Shown: positions 53,332 through 62,311, counted from the first letter of the stretch. The stretch is DNA of 64,000 nt from QQVM01 sp964544885 (GCA_964544885.1 CAZJDX010000018.1:9747-73746), one strand, 5' to 3'. Numbers and translations: made by a program. Notes: generated from the letters alone by a model not told the origin.

Positions 53332-54535
53332 TCAGGTCTAATCTCCTCTTAGGAAGAATGGTAGAATTATTCCAACCTGTTCCGATTCCCATATTTCCTG
53401 ATGCCGTCATTCTTGCAACTTCCAATCCGTCGTAGGTATTCTTTGCCACCGAAGAAGCTCCGGAATAGGTACCGGTGAAAATAAACTTCAACATGTCCGG
53501 TCCAAAAGCGGCATTGGTTGGATTATCACCCCAGTTAATCACCGCGCATCCTAAATCCGATCCTTCATCTTTAATGCCCACATACATCTGATCGCTCTGT
53601 CGAACCATATGTGTACCTACTTCCATCCAGGTTCGATTACCAAGTGAAGCAATATTTATTCCTTCACCAAGATTCAACATGGCCAAGGGTGCAGAGATAG
53701 GATTGAATGTGTTACCATAACTGATACTTACCTTGGTCATATTTGATAAATTACCTGGACCACCAACTCCATAGGTAATTCGCATTCGCTCAGTTAAAGT
53801 GCTTGGGTTTGATGAATGGGTAGCCGTAGAAAATAAAATGGGTGCATCCTCATATTGCCTCAACTCTGCAAATACTTTATCTCCTGGATGAGTGTGAATA
53901 CCAACCTTAAATCCATCAGTTGGAGTAATATAATCTGTCAATCGATTTGTAAACTGTGCGAACACATCTTCGTCTTCTGGAAATCTATTTAAATGAAATA
54001 CAGATTGAGGATACCAATCACCGGTGCTATGAAAGTCATTCAGACCTAAATATCCATAAGGCGCCAACCTCTTCCAATGCATATTTGATGTAAAGAAATC
54101 CATATTGCCTCCGTCGCGATTCTGAATAGCTTTTAAATGTATATCATCCTTCTTTTCATAGCCATAAACCAAATTATTAGGATCAGGATTCATGATGTGG
54201 AATTTTTCAGTTTGAGTACCTTCATCAATAAACATCCTCCAAACGGCGCCATAATCTTGACCTGTAGTTGTATGGAATGCCTCTGCGTAATGATAAGCAT
54301 TGGATGGATACAATAATGGCACTCTGATATCCAATGCTGCCATAGGATCAAGATTGTTACCAACAAAATCTCCAATCCCAATAGCTGCTATATTATTATT
54401 GGCATCTGTTTCTCCAATTTTATCTGCAAAATTTGGTCCTGTGTTCACAAGAAATGGTTGAGAAAATGAAAGGTAGGAGTTCGAGATTAATAAAAGCACC
54501 AAAATGCAAAGACTAGTTAGGAATTTGTTCATCAT
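53288..54535 (-). CDS. S74/tail-fibre-type T9SS protein, N-terminal fragment of a frameshifted gene
   Basis: This 415-residue frame starts at 54535 (ATG; another at 54532) with a signal peptide (LTSLCILVLLLISNSYLSFS). The body is repeat-like with motifs such as AALDIRVP, RMRITYG and ARMTASGNMGIGTGW, typical of Bacteroidota tail-fibre-domain proteins. It ends four codons after a run of four glycines coded by 12 G residues. A run of 11 or 14 G would carry the frame into the downstream fragment and give one protein of about 960 residues ending in the S74 and T9SS domains. As given, this product would lack its sorting signal. Confidence 0.75.
   Translation of the reverse strand: MMNKFLTSLCILVLLLISNSYLSFSQPFLVNTGPNFADKIGETDANNNIAAIGIGDFVGNNLDPMAALDIRVPLLYPSNAYHYAEAFHTTTGQDYGAVWRMFIDEGTQTEKFHIMNPDPNNLVYGYEKKDDIHLKAIQNRDGGNMDFFTSNMHWKRLAPYGYLGLNDFHSTGDWYPQSVFHLNRFPEDEDVFAQFTNRLTDYITPTDGFKVGIHTHPGDKVFAELRQYEDAPILFSTATHSSNPSTLTERMRITYGVGGPGNLSNMTKVSISYGNTFNPISAPLAMLNLGEGINIASLGNRTWMEVGTHMVRQSDQMYVGIKDEGSDLGCAVINWGDNPTNAAFGPDMLKFIFTGTYSGASSVAKNTYDGLEVARMTASGNMGIGTGWNNSTILPKRRLDLIDNASSGGGGLKLS
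53303..53314. repeat. Homopolymer tract of 12 C (12 G on the coding strand)
   Basis: The tract lies exactly at the junction of the two fragments of the S74-type gene. On the coding strand AGC-G12-CTC reads into a stop after LKLS, whereas G11 reads GGC-TCA-AAT-TAT into the downstream frame. It could be a slipped-strand phase switch or a homopolymer sequencing error. Confidence 0.9.
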
Positions 54536-54553
54536 AATGTAATTTTTAAATTG

Positions 54554-55513
54554 TTAGTTAATAAATTTATAAGCATAATTATCAATCCATATAATATACA
54601 TTCCGCTTGACAAAATAGCTTTGTCAATAGAATTGAATCCTATATTTAGTTCCTTTGAAACTATCAATCTACCGGCCATATCGAAAACACTCATTTTCCT
54701 ATCAACATTTTGATCTAACAGAATAAGTAAATCATTCTCTCTGTTCACAACAGAAATAGCACTGGGTCTTAAAATTACCGGAACTTCACTAGCCAATTCA
54801 CACAAAGAAGAATCGGTACTTAGGCAAATCCTATCTAAGTAATAGTAACTACGAGGAGATGTGGAAGGATAAACACAAGATGTATTTAAACTATCCAATG
54901 TAAAAAAATTGCCTATCAATATATCTGTATATGCAGAATCAGCTATGAAGCTACCCCTAATGTAACTCCAATTGGTTGTATCCGAAATTATTGAATCAAT
55001 ATAAAATTGAGAAATATTATCTACTAAACTTTTATTTGATGTGGTTAAAGTGTTTAAATAAGTTATTAATTTAATACCAAATCGGTCATTATAACATGGT
55101 GAAGAATTAGGACTGGATCCAGCAGAAATTAAAAATGAGACGTAGTACTTTTGTCCTATTATCAAGGGTTGCAACATAGTTATTCCAATAATTTCTCTTA
55201 CAGAGTCTCTCAAATGCAAATGGGATGTACCCACGCCCACGTAAGCACTATCCATGGTATTTGATGTAAATTGATAACCACCTAGATTCTGAGGTATACT
55301 CACATTCGAATTAGTCGCACATACGTGAAAATAATCTGGCGATAGCAACAAAGCTTTCCAACCAATTGCGTGATGAACTTGATTAACAAAATCAGGGCAC
55401 GAATCACGAATCTCAAAACTCGGATTGGGTACTAAATTAAGCTGCGCAACAGAGTTTAGTTGGGTGAACAGGCTTGTTAAGAAAATTAAAAACACTGAAA
55501 TGGAAGGATTCAT
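54554..55513 (-). CDS. T9SS-sorted protein with an N-terminal carbohydrate-binding-like module
   Basis: This 319-residue exported protein starts at the ATG at 55513 with a signal peptide (ISVFLIFLTSLFTQLNSVAQ). The mature part opens LNLVPNPSFEIRDSCPD, a beginning seen in OmpA-linked and carbohydrate-binding-like modules of Bacteroidota, followed by a beta-rich domain with paired Cys. The last ~75 residues (VVNRENDLLILLDQNVDRKMSVFDMAGRL to AYKFIN) resemble a type A T9SS domain. Codon use is clearly more A/T-rich than in flanking genes. It lies 18 bp upstream of the S74-type gene on the same strand. Confidence 0.75.
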   Translation of the reverse strand: MNPSISVFLIFLTSLFTQLNSVAQLNLVPNPSFEIRDSCPDFVNQVHHAIGWKALLLSPDYFHVCATNSNVSIPQNLGGYQFTSNTMDSAYVGVGTSHLHLRDSVREIIGITMLQPLIIGQKYYVSFLISAGSSPNSSPCYNDRFGIKLITYLNTLTTSNKSLVDNISQFYIDSIISDTTNWSYIRGSFIADSAYTDILIGNFFTLDSLNTSCVYPSTSPRSYYYLDRICLSTDSSLCELASEVPVILRPSAISVVNRENDLLILLDQNVDRKMSVFDMAGRLIVSKELNIGFNSIDKAILSSGMYIIWIDNYAYKFIN

Positions 55514-55999
55514 GATGCCTTTTGAAAAGAAGAATTCCCGGCCAATGTAACTTTTATTTCTACACCGCAAAATATTTTAACAGAAACCCTGAAAAATTTA
55601 ACAAAGTCGGATTTAAGATGAGTGAATTCTACCGGATTTCTGATAAAATAGAAAATTATCAGCAGTATTCATAGTGTTGGAATATTATTCTGATTTAACA
55701 AGGCTGTTTGTCAACTAAATTCATTGAACTGCGCGATACAAATCCAACTCCATAAGAGTATATTTTTCAAACTTGTTCAGGAAAAAGCAGATCAAGGCTT
55801 CCTCTCCATTTAAAGAATTACAATTCATTTATGCGGGTTGAAAACTTCCTTTTGCTTGAAACAGAGGAATGAGCAATTCAAAAACTGACTCTTATCTGAC
55901 AATTAAACTCCCGGATAAATGTTACTTAAACCATAATAGTAAACAAGAAATCATGGTATATTTGTCATTAACTGACATTCATCCCTAATCCCCGGTGTT
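55514..55999. other. AT-rich spacer with promoter of the response regulator
   Basis: About 490 bp without a supported coding frame. A perfect TATATTTG at 55957-55964 lies 35 nt before the response-regulator ATG; nothing else is recognised. Confidence 0.4.
55957..55964 (+). promoter_or_regulatory. -7 element of the response regulator gene (TATATTTG)
   Basis: An exact TAnnTTTG match 35 nt before the ATG at 56000. No -33 box at the standard spacing. Confidence 0.5.
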
Positions 56000-56695
56000 A
56001 TGATCCGAATCCTGCTTGTTGAAGACGAAGAGCATTTACAGGAAGCCATTAAACTGAACCTGGAACTGGAAGGATACAAGGTGGTAGCCGCCGGTACGGG
56101 CACCGAGGCGGTCCGGATTTTCAAACAGGAACGCTTTAACCTGGTTGTACTGGACGTGATGCTTCCAGAAATGGATGGCTTTGCTGTTTGTGAAGCCATC
56201 CGGATTCATAATTCAACGGTTCCCATCCTTTTCCTCAGCGCAAAGAACGCCAGTGAGGATAAAATCCTCGGTCTCAAGAGAGGCGCGGACGATTATATGA
56301 CGAAACCTTTTAACCTCGAAGAATTCCTTCTCCGGGTAAATGTACTCGTCAAAAGAAGTCTGAGCCAGGATGAGAAAAAGGAAATTAACGACATCTTTCG
56401 TTTCGACGGGAATGAAGTGAATTTTCGTACCTATGAAATCTCCGGCAAAGACCATAAAAAGTTCAGACTTACCAAGAAAGAAATTGCTCTGTTGAAATTG
56501 CTCATTGAAAGAAAAAACGAGGTGGTTTCAAGGGAGCAAATCCTGGAAACCGTATGGGGATATGACATCTACCCCTCTACCCGGACAGTTGATAATTTCA
56601 TACTTGCTTTCAGAAAATATTTTGAGTCCGATCCGAAGGAACCCCGCTACTTCTTTTCGATTCGCGGCGTTGGCTATAAATTCGTTTCGGAATAA
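56000..56695 (+). CDS. OmpR/PhoB-family response regulator
   Basis: This 231-residue DNA-binding response regulator has a receiver domain (about 1-120) with the acidic pair VEDEE, phospho-acceptor Asp52 in LVVLDVMLPEMDG and the conserved Lys in YMTKPF. The winged-helix effector domain (about 130-231) has REQILETVWGYDIYPSTRTVDNFI and ends SIRGVGYKFVSE. No sensor kinase gene is adjacent, so it is an orphan. The ATPase-bearing membrane protein at 23060 is the only kinase-like gene in the window, and a link would be speculation. Confidence 0.93.
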   Translation: MIRILLVEDEEHLQEAIKLNLELEGYKVVAAGTGTEAVRIFKQERFNLVVLDVMLPEMDGFAVCEAIRIHNSTVPILFLSAKNASEDKILGLKRGADDYMTKPFNLEEFLLRVNVLVKRSLSQDEKKEINDIFRFDGNEVNFRTYEISGKDHKKFRLTKKEIALLKLLIERKNEVVSREQILETVWGYDIYPSTRTVDNFILAFRKYFESDPKEPRYFFSIRGVGYKFVSE

Positions 56696-56706
56696 GTCTC
56701 CCGATT

Positions 56707-57126
56707 TTATTTCAACAGATCACGGGGAACGATAAAATCAATAGGTAAAATATACTGGACGTCAACCGGACTTCCGCCCGCTGTTCCGGGTTTCCATTGT
56801 GGCATTTCATTCACCACGCGCAGCGCTTCATCGTCAAGCCACTTGTTAACTCCACTGAGTAATTTTACATCCTTGATCCTGCCTTTCCTGTCAACCAGAA
56901 ATCCAACATATACCCTGCCCTGGATCCGCTTGTACTTTGCCGAATCAGGATAGACCAGATTGGCCTTCAAAAAACTCTGAAGGCTGTCTGCGCCACCGGG
57001 GAACTCAGGCTGGACCTGGACAACCGATACGCCAAAACCTTTTTGAACAGGTTCCTTCCTTTGCTTCTCTTCTTGTCCGAAGAGCGCAAAGGGCATGAAC
57101 AAAATCAAAAATACAATGCTCTTCAT
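56707..57126 (-). CDS. TonB C-terminal domain protein, periplasmic
   Basis: This 139-residue protein has a cleavable-looking signal (SIVFLILFMPFALFGQ) and then a TonB C-terminal domain (PEFPGGADSLQSFLKANLVYP, GRVYVGFLVDRKGRI, and the final PQWKPG segment). It lacks the Pro-rich spanning region of full TonB, so it probably acts as a soluble periplasmic partner or adaptor rather than an energy transducer. It converges with the response regulator gene, 11 bp between stops, and has a textbook promoter upstream. Confidence 0.85.
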   Translation of the reverse strand: MKSIVFLILFMPFALFGQEEKQRKEPVQKGFGVSVVQVQPEFPGGADSLQSFLKANLVYPDSAKYKRIQGRVYVGFLVDRKGRIKDVKLLSGVNKWLDDEALRVVNEMPQWKPGTAGGSPVDVQYILPIDFIVPRDLLK

Positions 57127-57174
57127 AGTGTTTTATGCTGGGTGATAAACGATAAAAACTCACCAAATTCAGAT

Positions 57175-57205
57175 CAAACCTACATATATTATACGAATCT
57201 ACAAA
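57175..57205 (-). promoter_or_regulatory. Consensus promoter of the TonB-like gene
   Basis: Minus strand: TTTG (57202-57205), exactly 19 nt, then TAGGTTTG (57175-57182). This is a full match to the Bacteroidota -33/-7 consensus, about 48 nt before the ATG at 57126. Confidence 0.8.
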
Positions 57206-57324
57206 TACAACTTCTCCCGCTGTGGCTCACTTATCCACGGATGAAATTCAGCATTTCTGCCAAGGGTTCAGTATAAATGACCTTAAGACTTGTTAAATCC
57301 ATTCAATAGATGGATTGAAAATTC

Positions 57325-57332
57325 TATATTTG
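57325..57332 (+). promoter_or_regulatory. -7 element abutting the start codon of the BNR-type gene (TATATTTG)
   Basis: An exact TAnnTTTG match that ends only 3 nt before the ATG at 57336. If used, transcription would start at about the start codon, giving a leaderless message. Confidence 0.45.
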
Positions 57333-57335
57333 GAA

Positions 57336-59864
57336 ATGACTACTTCACAGAAAATCTTTGCATCCTCCGTATTCCTTTTGCTGCTGCTGATAATTCTTAC
57401 AGCCAGGTATAAACCCGGAGTAATCGGGAGGTCCGGACTCAGCACAGATCAGATACAATTATCAGGCGCATGGGAGAGCATGCAGTTTATCAACAGCTCA
57501 CGCTCCTTTCCTGAGACCGATATCCCGCCCGCTGCTTATACAAACGCGTATAATTTTTATCAAAGTCACTTTTCCAACAAGGAAAGAAACCAGCAAGTTT
57601 TCGTATCACCCTGGTACAGCCTTGGACCGGAAAATATTGGAGGTCGCACCCTTGCTATGGCTTTCCATCCTCAGGATACCTCCGTCATCTGGCTCGGTTC
57701 GGCCTCCGGCGGACTTTGGAAATCCCATACCGGTGGAATTGGCTTCAATGCCTGGACCTATATGCCAACCGGTTATCCTGTCACGGCCGTCAGCAGTATT
57801 GCCATCGACCCGACTGATCCGGATGTAATGTACATCGGAACAGGAGAAACACACAGCTATGGAACTTCCGTTAACGGACTCATCGAGCGACCCACACGGG
57901 GTTGTGTAGGCATCGGTATTCTGAAGTCAGACGATGGCGGTCTTAGCTGGTCACCCAGCCTTGACTGGCAATACCAGCAGCAAAGAGGCATCTGGGATAT
58001 CCAGATCAATCCGCTCAATACACAGGTTCTTTATGCGGCAACTACGGAAGGTGTATATAAAAGCAACGATGGTGGAATGAACTGGTTCCTGAGCCTGCCT
58101 GAATTAATGGTTATGGACATACTGCTTGATCCCATTGATACCTCCTTTATTTATGCCGGTGTTGGAAATGTAAACAGTCCTGATCCGGGGATATACAGAA
58201 GTACCAACAGCGGAACAAGCTGGAACAGGATCAATGCCGGACTTCCTCCTCCGACAAATACGGGGAGGATCACACTTGCCATGAACGCTCAGAATAATAA
58301 TTCGCTGATCGCGCTGGTGGCTAATCTATACAATACCGTAGGCATATACGAAAGTAAAAACAAAGGCGCTTCATGGACATCACTGAATGGCCTGACAGAG
58401 ATAGTCAGTTATCAGGGATGGTATGCCAAAGGACTTCATATGAAGGATAATGACTCAAGCCAGGTTCTGTTCGGAGGTGTCTATCTCTTCGGAAGTAATC
58501 AATATGGAAATTTCCCCGCACAACTTCCAAACACCTACGATGTTCATCCCGACATACACGATATTGTTTCCAACCCGCATGACCCTGACAAGGTTTACAT
58601 TCTCACCGATGGAGGCTTATACAGAAGTAATGACTTTGGAAATACATTTTATGACTGTACGAACGGTTATGTGACAACGCAGGCATACATCGGTTCAGTT
58701 TCTCATCAGAATGAATTCATCATGCTTGCCGGACTCCAGGATAACAACACGATCCTGTACTCCGGTTCTCCAAACTGGACACCGGTGATCGGCGGAGACG
58801 GTTCTTTCAATGCCATCCATCCGCAGAATGATATGATTATGTATGGATCATATCAATATCTCAACATTCTGAAATCAACCGACCAGGGTTTCTTCTTTAA
58901 TCCGGTTTATAATCATTCCGCGAGCAGTACCGGAACTAATGACGTAGCCTTTATTGCACCTTTTGTCCTCAGTCCATCTGATCCTGATATCCTTTATGCA
59001 GGAAGCGACAGCATCATCAGGAGTAATGACGGAGGAATGAACTGGTTTTATCCTCAGGGAGATCAACTGGATAATGGAAATGTGGCACTATGCATCGGAG
59101 TTTCCCACTTGGACCCGGATACAGTTTATGTATGCACGGCGCCGAATGATATCAGAGCCATGAAAGTTCAATTGAGCGCTGATGGTGGCAATACTTTTAC
59201 GGATATAAGCAGTGGGCTCCCTAACCGTTATCCGCGCGACATCGCAGTGAACCCCCGTGACAGCCGTATTGTATATATCGCCTTTAGCGGTTTTGGTACA
59301 GGACATTTGTTCAGATCCGACAATGCCGGCTCAAGCTGGACAGACATTAGCACCAGTCTTCCCGATATTCCTTTTCATTGCATCACTCTTGATCCGCAAC
59401 ATCCCGACACCTTGTTTGCAGGCAGTGACCTTGGTGTATTTGTATCTGTCGACGGCGGGCAAAACTGGGATGCCATGAACAAAGGCTTTCCGGATGCCGT
59501 CCTGATCTTCGATCTGGTGTACTCACCTGCTGACAACAGTCTGGTAGCCTTTACCCACGGAAACGGAATGTACAGAAACGCCTTGACGGGATTGCCAGTC
59601 GGTACTGCGGATAATCCTGAGAACCGGCACAAAGGTTTTAGAATCTCCAATACCCTTGTCGACGAAATTTTATACGTTGAGGAAATATGGAACGAAACAG
59701 GCAACTATTCCATTTGTAATATGGAAGGCAGAAGAGTAAAAGAAGGCAGCTTTCGAAGCCGCAGCGAACAGCTCTATCTCGGTGACATTCCTCATGGTAT
59801 ATATTTTATTTATTCTTCCGGAAAAGAGGAAGAGAGACATGCTTACAAGTTCATAAAATTGTAG
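57336..59864 (+). CDS. BNR/sialidase-fold (GH74-like) surface protein with T9SS sorting domain
   Basis: This 842-residue exported protein starts at the ATG at 57336 with a signal or anchor (VFLLLLLIILTA). From about residue 90 it contains repeated Asp-box motifs, S-N-D-G-G-x-x-W (KSDDGGLSW, KSNDGGMNW, RSNDGGMNW, SVDGGQNW), and the LGPENIGGRTLAMAFHP opening seen in sortilin/xyloglucanase-like propellers. Catalytic residues of GH74 cannot be pinned down, so it may be a binding protein rather than an enzyme. The last ~75 residues (FRISNTLVDEILYVEE to AYKFIKL) are a type A T9SS domain. Upstream frame to a TTG at 57315 is unlikely to be used. Confidence 0.85.
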   Translation: MTTSQKIFASSVFLLLLLIILTARYKPGVIGRSGLSTDQIQLSGAWESMQFINSSRSFPETDIPPAAYTNAYNFYQSHFSNKERNQQVFVSPWYSLGPENIGGRTLAMAFHPQDTSVIWLGSASGGLWKSHTGGIGFNAWTYMPTGYPVTAVSSIAIDPTDPDVMYIGTGETHSYGTSVNGLIERPTRGCVGIGILKSDDGGLSWSPSLDWQYQQQRGIWDIQINPLNTQVLYAATTEGVYKSNDGGMNWFLSLPELMVMDILLDPIDTSFIYAGVGNVNSPDPGIYRSTNSGTSWNRINAGLPPPTNTGRITLAMNAQNNNSLIALVANLYNTVGIYESKNKGASWTSLNGLTEIVSYQGWYAKGLHMKDNDSSQVLFGGVYLFGSNQYGNFPAQLPNTYDVHPDIHDIVSNPHDPDKVYILTDGGLYRSNDFGNTFYDCTNGYVTTQAYIGSVSHQNEFIMLAGLQDNNTILYSGSPNWTPVIGGDGSFNAIHPQNDMIMYGSYQYLNILKSTDQGFFFNPVYNHSASSTGTNDVAFIAPFVLSPSDPDILYAGSDSIIRSNDGGMNWFYPQGDQLDNGNVALCIGVSHLDPDTVYVCTAPNDIRAMKVQLSADGGNTFTDISSGLPNRYPRDIAVNPRDSRIVYIAFSGFGTGHLFRSDNAGSSWTDISTSLPDIPFHCITLDPQHPDTLFAGSDLGVFVSVDGGQNWDAMNKGFPDAVLIFDLVYSPADNSLVAFTHGNGMYRNALTGLPVGTADNPENRHKGFRISNTLVDEILYVEEIWNETGNYSICNMEGRRVKEGSFRSRSEQLYLGDIPHGIYFIYSSGKEEERHAYKFIKL

Positions 59865-59919
59865 CAGCCTCTGTAAAAGTTCTGACGGCAAATCTTAAGA
59901 AAAGCAGAATTTACCGGTG

Positions 59920-60471
59920 CTAAATAGCATCCTTCGCACTTAGATTTGTCTTGCCCTTTTCAATGATTATTTCATGCATCCGCTCAACGATATTAAGGGT
60001 AATCGGGCAGTATTCGATATTTTGCTTGTGCGTCCCTGTAATAAACAACTTAAAATCTTTCAACTGAGTATGCGGAAAGCCGCTGCAATCTTTCGGACGA
60101 ACCGGATAGATTGCGCACTTGTTGTCCTTCTTTAAAAACTGGCAGGGAGTTTTCTTATTCATGATATCCCCGCTTTCATCTACATACAGATACTTGTCAA
60201 AATACTCTTTGTATGTCATTCCCACATGCTTCGCGATCCGTTTAACATCCACTTTAGTATAGGTCGGAGACATGGTCTTGCAGCAATTGGCGCAATCCAA
60301 ACAGTCGATCCGCTGGAAGGCTTTTTTATGCAGAGCGGCTGCGAGACTGTCCATACCCCTGACCTTTCGAATCATAAGCCCTCGCAGAAATGTAGTGTAC
60401 TTCTTCCCTTTCTTCCGGTAGGTCGAACGGAGATATTTAACAGGTTCCTTGATCCTTACAACTTTGCCCAA
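59920..60471 (-). CDS. YkgJ-family cysteine-cluster protein
   Basis: This 183-residue cytosolic protein has the YkgJ/UPF0153 cysteine pattern: CLDCANCC (about residues 56-63), TPCQFL, KCAIYPVRPKDCSGFP. The Cys residues are thought to bind zinc or an iron-sulfur cluster; the function is unknown. The only usable start is a TTG at 60471, because an in-frame stop lies a few codons upstream and no ATG is near. A TATTTTTG promoter core and a 5'-leader hairpin precede it on the minus strand. Confidence 0.8.
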   Translation of the reverse strand: MGKVVRIKEPVKYLRSTYRKKGKKYTTFLRGLMIRKVRGMDSLAAALHKKAFQRIDCLDCANCCKTMSPTYTKVDVKRIAKHVGMTYKEYFDKYLYVDESGDIMNKKTPCQFLKKDNKCAIYPVRPKDCSGFPHTQLKDFKLFITGTHKQNIEYCPITLNIVERMHEIIIEKGKTNLSAKDAI

Positions 60472-60505
60472 AACTTTTTGATTTAATTAGGTACAATGAT
60501 TAAGA

Positions 60506-60524
60506 CGACCTCCGATTCAGGTCG
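60506..60524 (-). promoter_or_regulatory. Hairpin in the leader of the YkgJ-like gene
   Basis: CGACCT and AGGTCG (6 bp) enclose a 7-nt loop, placed just after the predicted transcription start from the TATTTTTG box at 60528-60535 and about 35 nt before the TTG start. It could stabilise the 5' end or modulate translation. Confidence 0.4.
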
Positions 60525-60527
60525 CCG

Positions 60528-60535
60528 CAAAAATA
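60528..60535 (-). promoter_or_regulatory. -7 element of the YkgJ-like gene (TATTTTTG)
   Basis: An exact minus-strand TAnnTTTG match. TTTG is present only 13 nt upstream (60549-60552), shorter than usual. Confidence 0.5.
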
Positions 60536-60804
60536 GAACTATTTCCATCAAACGAAAACTATTAACCAAGATGGTACTGGGTAAATTCATAGCTCCTCAA
60601 AAAACCTGATTTAGATGATATGCATAGGTATTTCATTGCATGACGAGGTGTAAGGAAGCAGGACAAGATGCCATGAGCTGAAGCCGTACGGGTATTATTG
60701 CAAACAAGATCCGCCAGGCTTGACTCCCAAAACTATTTCTTCATTGACAGCCAGCTCTAACATATTTTTAGAGTTGCCTTAATCTGAATAAAGGCATCTT
60801 TCAA
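60536..60804. other. Spacer next to repeat copy B
   Basis: No gene called. The minus strand has a 57-codon frame without a start (60732-60562) and an overlapping 22-codon ATG frame (60763-60695). Both look protein-like but are too short and unsupported. The stretch may belong to the same element as copy B, since copy A shows only doubtful similarity here. Confidence 0.35.
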
Positions 60805-61074
60805 GAAATATCCTTCATTGATGCGGTTTGAATTGGCATTGGGAATATAGTCTTTTGTGTATTTGTTACGGCTACCGGTGACCGGTGGCTTGCAGGAGGG
60901 GCAAAACAAGGGGCTTCCTGTAATGCGTCAGTCATAATTTCCATTCACAAAAAATTTATGGATGCTATTGAAGCAAGGTGAAAACACCTTTGGGCAGGTT
61001 GAATTTACAATCGGTGCCCCCGGGGAAAATTATATTCATCTGAAAGCGTATATGTAAGACGATCTTTCACAAAA
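60805..61074 (-). repeat. Dispersed intergenic repeat, copy B
   Basis: Read on the minus strand this matches 5935-6208 block by block: TTTTGTGAA (61074-61066), GAATATAAT (61037-61029), CCCCGGGGGC (61025-61016), TTCACCTTGC (60982-60973), AAATTATGACTGA (60940-60928), CAGGAAGCCCCTT (60920-60908), CCCCTCCTG (60901-60893), CAATTCAAACCGC (60835-60823) and ATGAAGGATA (60818-60809). Frames open in copy A are broken here. It lies in opposite orientation to copy A, also between genes. Confidence 0.8.
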
Positions 61075-61145
61075 CCATTAATGAATTCTCCTCAATCCAA
61101 TTCAACTTTACCCGACTTGAACATTACCGGTAAAGTCAAGCCCGA

Positions 61146-62276
61146 TCAGCGAAGGGAAGCATATAACTCCAAAACGCCCTCCACAAAAGACTTCCACGAA
61201 AAACGGACTTTCTCATTTCTAACATTCTCAATGATCTCCTCTTCCCTGCTTTCCGAATAAAACCGGAAAACCGCATCGGCTATAGAACGGGGATAAGGTT
61301 CTGTAACATAACCGGTTTTGTTTTGGATCACAATTTCGGATAGTCCGCCGACATTGGTTACGAGCATGGGCCTTTCAAAGTGATAGGCAATTTGTGTGAT
61401 GCCACTCTGCGTTGCGCTCCGGTAAGGCTGAACAACCATATCCGCCGCGCAGAAAAAATATTTTACTTCATCTTTTGGAATGAAATCAGAATAAAAGCTG
61501 ACTCTCTCACCCGAACCACTTTTTTCCACCATCTCCATATAAGGTTTCGAATCTTCATAGAACTCACCGGCAACGATCAAATATACATTTAGCTCCCTGA
61601 GCCTTTCATCCGCCATCGCTTCAAGCAAAAGATCAAGTCCTTTATAGGCACGGATAAAACCAAAGAAGAGGATCACCTTACGGTCATGAGGGATATTCAA
61701 ATGATTCCTTGCATCCGCTTTGCTGACGGCCGGTCCGAAAATATCGTACACCGGGTGAGGAAGAAAACCAAGCTTTGCATCCGGAATGAATTTCTTTACG
61801 TCTTGCAATACGGATCCGGACATAGCTACAAAAGCATCACAGGAATGGAGAAACCAGGAAGTAAGGATCTTGTCGCCAGGCCGCTTCTCATGAGGAATCA
61901 CATTGTCCGTGATGGCAATCACCTTTATTCCTTTTCTTCTGACGAGACGGCTGATGCTTCCAAGTGCAGGGGCCATGAAAGGAAGCCAGAAGCGGACAAT
62001 AAGCATATCCGGCTTCATCCTCCTGATCCTTCTTGCTGTCAGAATCCAACTCAGAGGATTCAGGGAATTGATGGTTGTATAAATCCTGATCTGATGATCC
62101 GGCGGATCAGAAGTGAACTGGGATTTTCCGGGAAAAAGAAAATCAGGATACTGATAACTGAATGAAAAGATACAGGCTTCCATTCCCGCATCGGTAAAGC
62201 CCTTGCAAAGCGCCTCGTTGAAATCGGCGATCCCTCCTCTTAAAGGATGAGCTGGTCCTATAATGGCAATTTTCAA
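61146..62276 (-). CDS. Glycosyltransferase family 4 protein
   Basis: This GT-B glycosyltransferase is about 376 residues long. The best start is a TTG at 62276, giving (M)KIAIIGPAHPLRGGIADFN, the normal family beginning; a TTG at 62315 would add 13 residues and overlap the upstream gene by 4 bp. The C-terminal donor domain has VILFFGFIRAYKGLDLLLEA and QPYRSATQSGITQIAYHFERPMLVTNVGG. It should add a sugar to a lipid-linked or surface glycan. It is the last gene of the minus-strand DUF4199-GT2-GT4 group. Confidence 0.88.
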   Translation of the reverse strand: MKIAIIGPAHPLRGGIADFNEALCKGFTDAGMEACIFSFSYQYPDFLFPGKSQFTSDPPDHQIRIYTTINSLNPLSWILTARRIRRMKPDMLIVRFWLPFMAPALGSISRLVRRKGIKVIAITDNVIPHEKRPGDKILTSWFLHSCDAFVAMSGSVLQDVKKFIPDAKLGFLPHPVYDIFGPAVSKADARNHLNIPHDRKVILFFGFIRAYKGLDLLLEAMADERLRELNVYLIVAGEFYEDSKPYMEMVEKSGSGERVSFYSDFIPKDEVKYFFCAADMVVQPYRSATQSGITQIAYHFERPMLVTNVGGLSEIVIQNKTGYVTEPYPRSIADAVFRFYSESREEEIIENVRNEKVRFSWKSFVEGVLELYASLR

Positions 62277-62311
62277 AGCTTGTGAATTTTGTAAGAGTAC
62301 GGAAGCCGGGA

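Noticed and set aside
60841..60900. Two ACCGGT palindromes as a recombination or operator site
   Set aside because: They are short and lie within the repeat copy; copy A does not keep both, so a functional site is unsupported.
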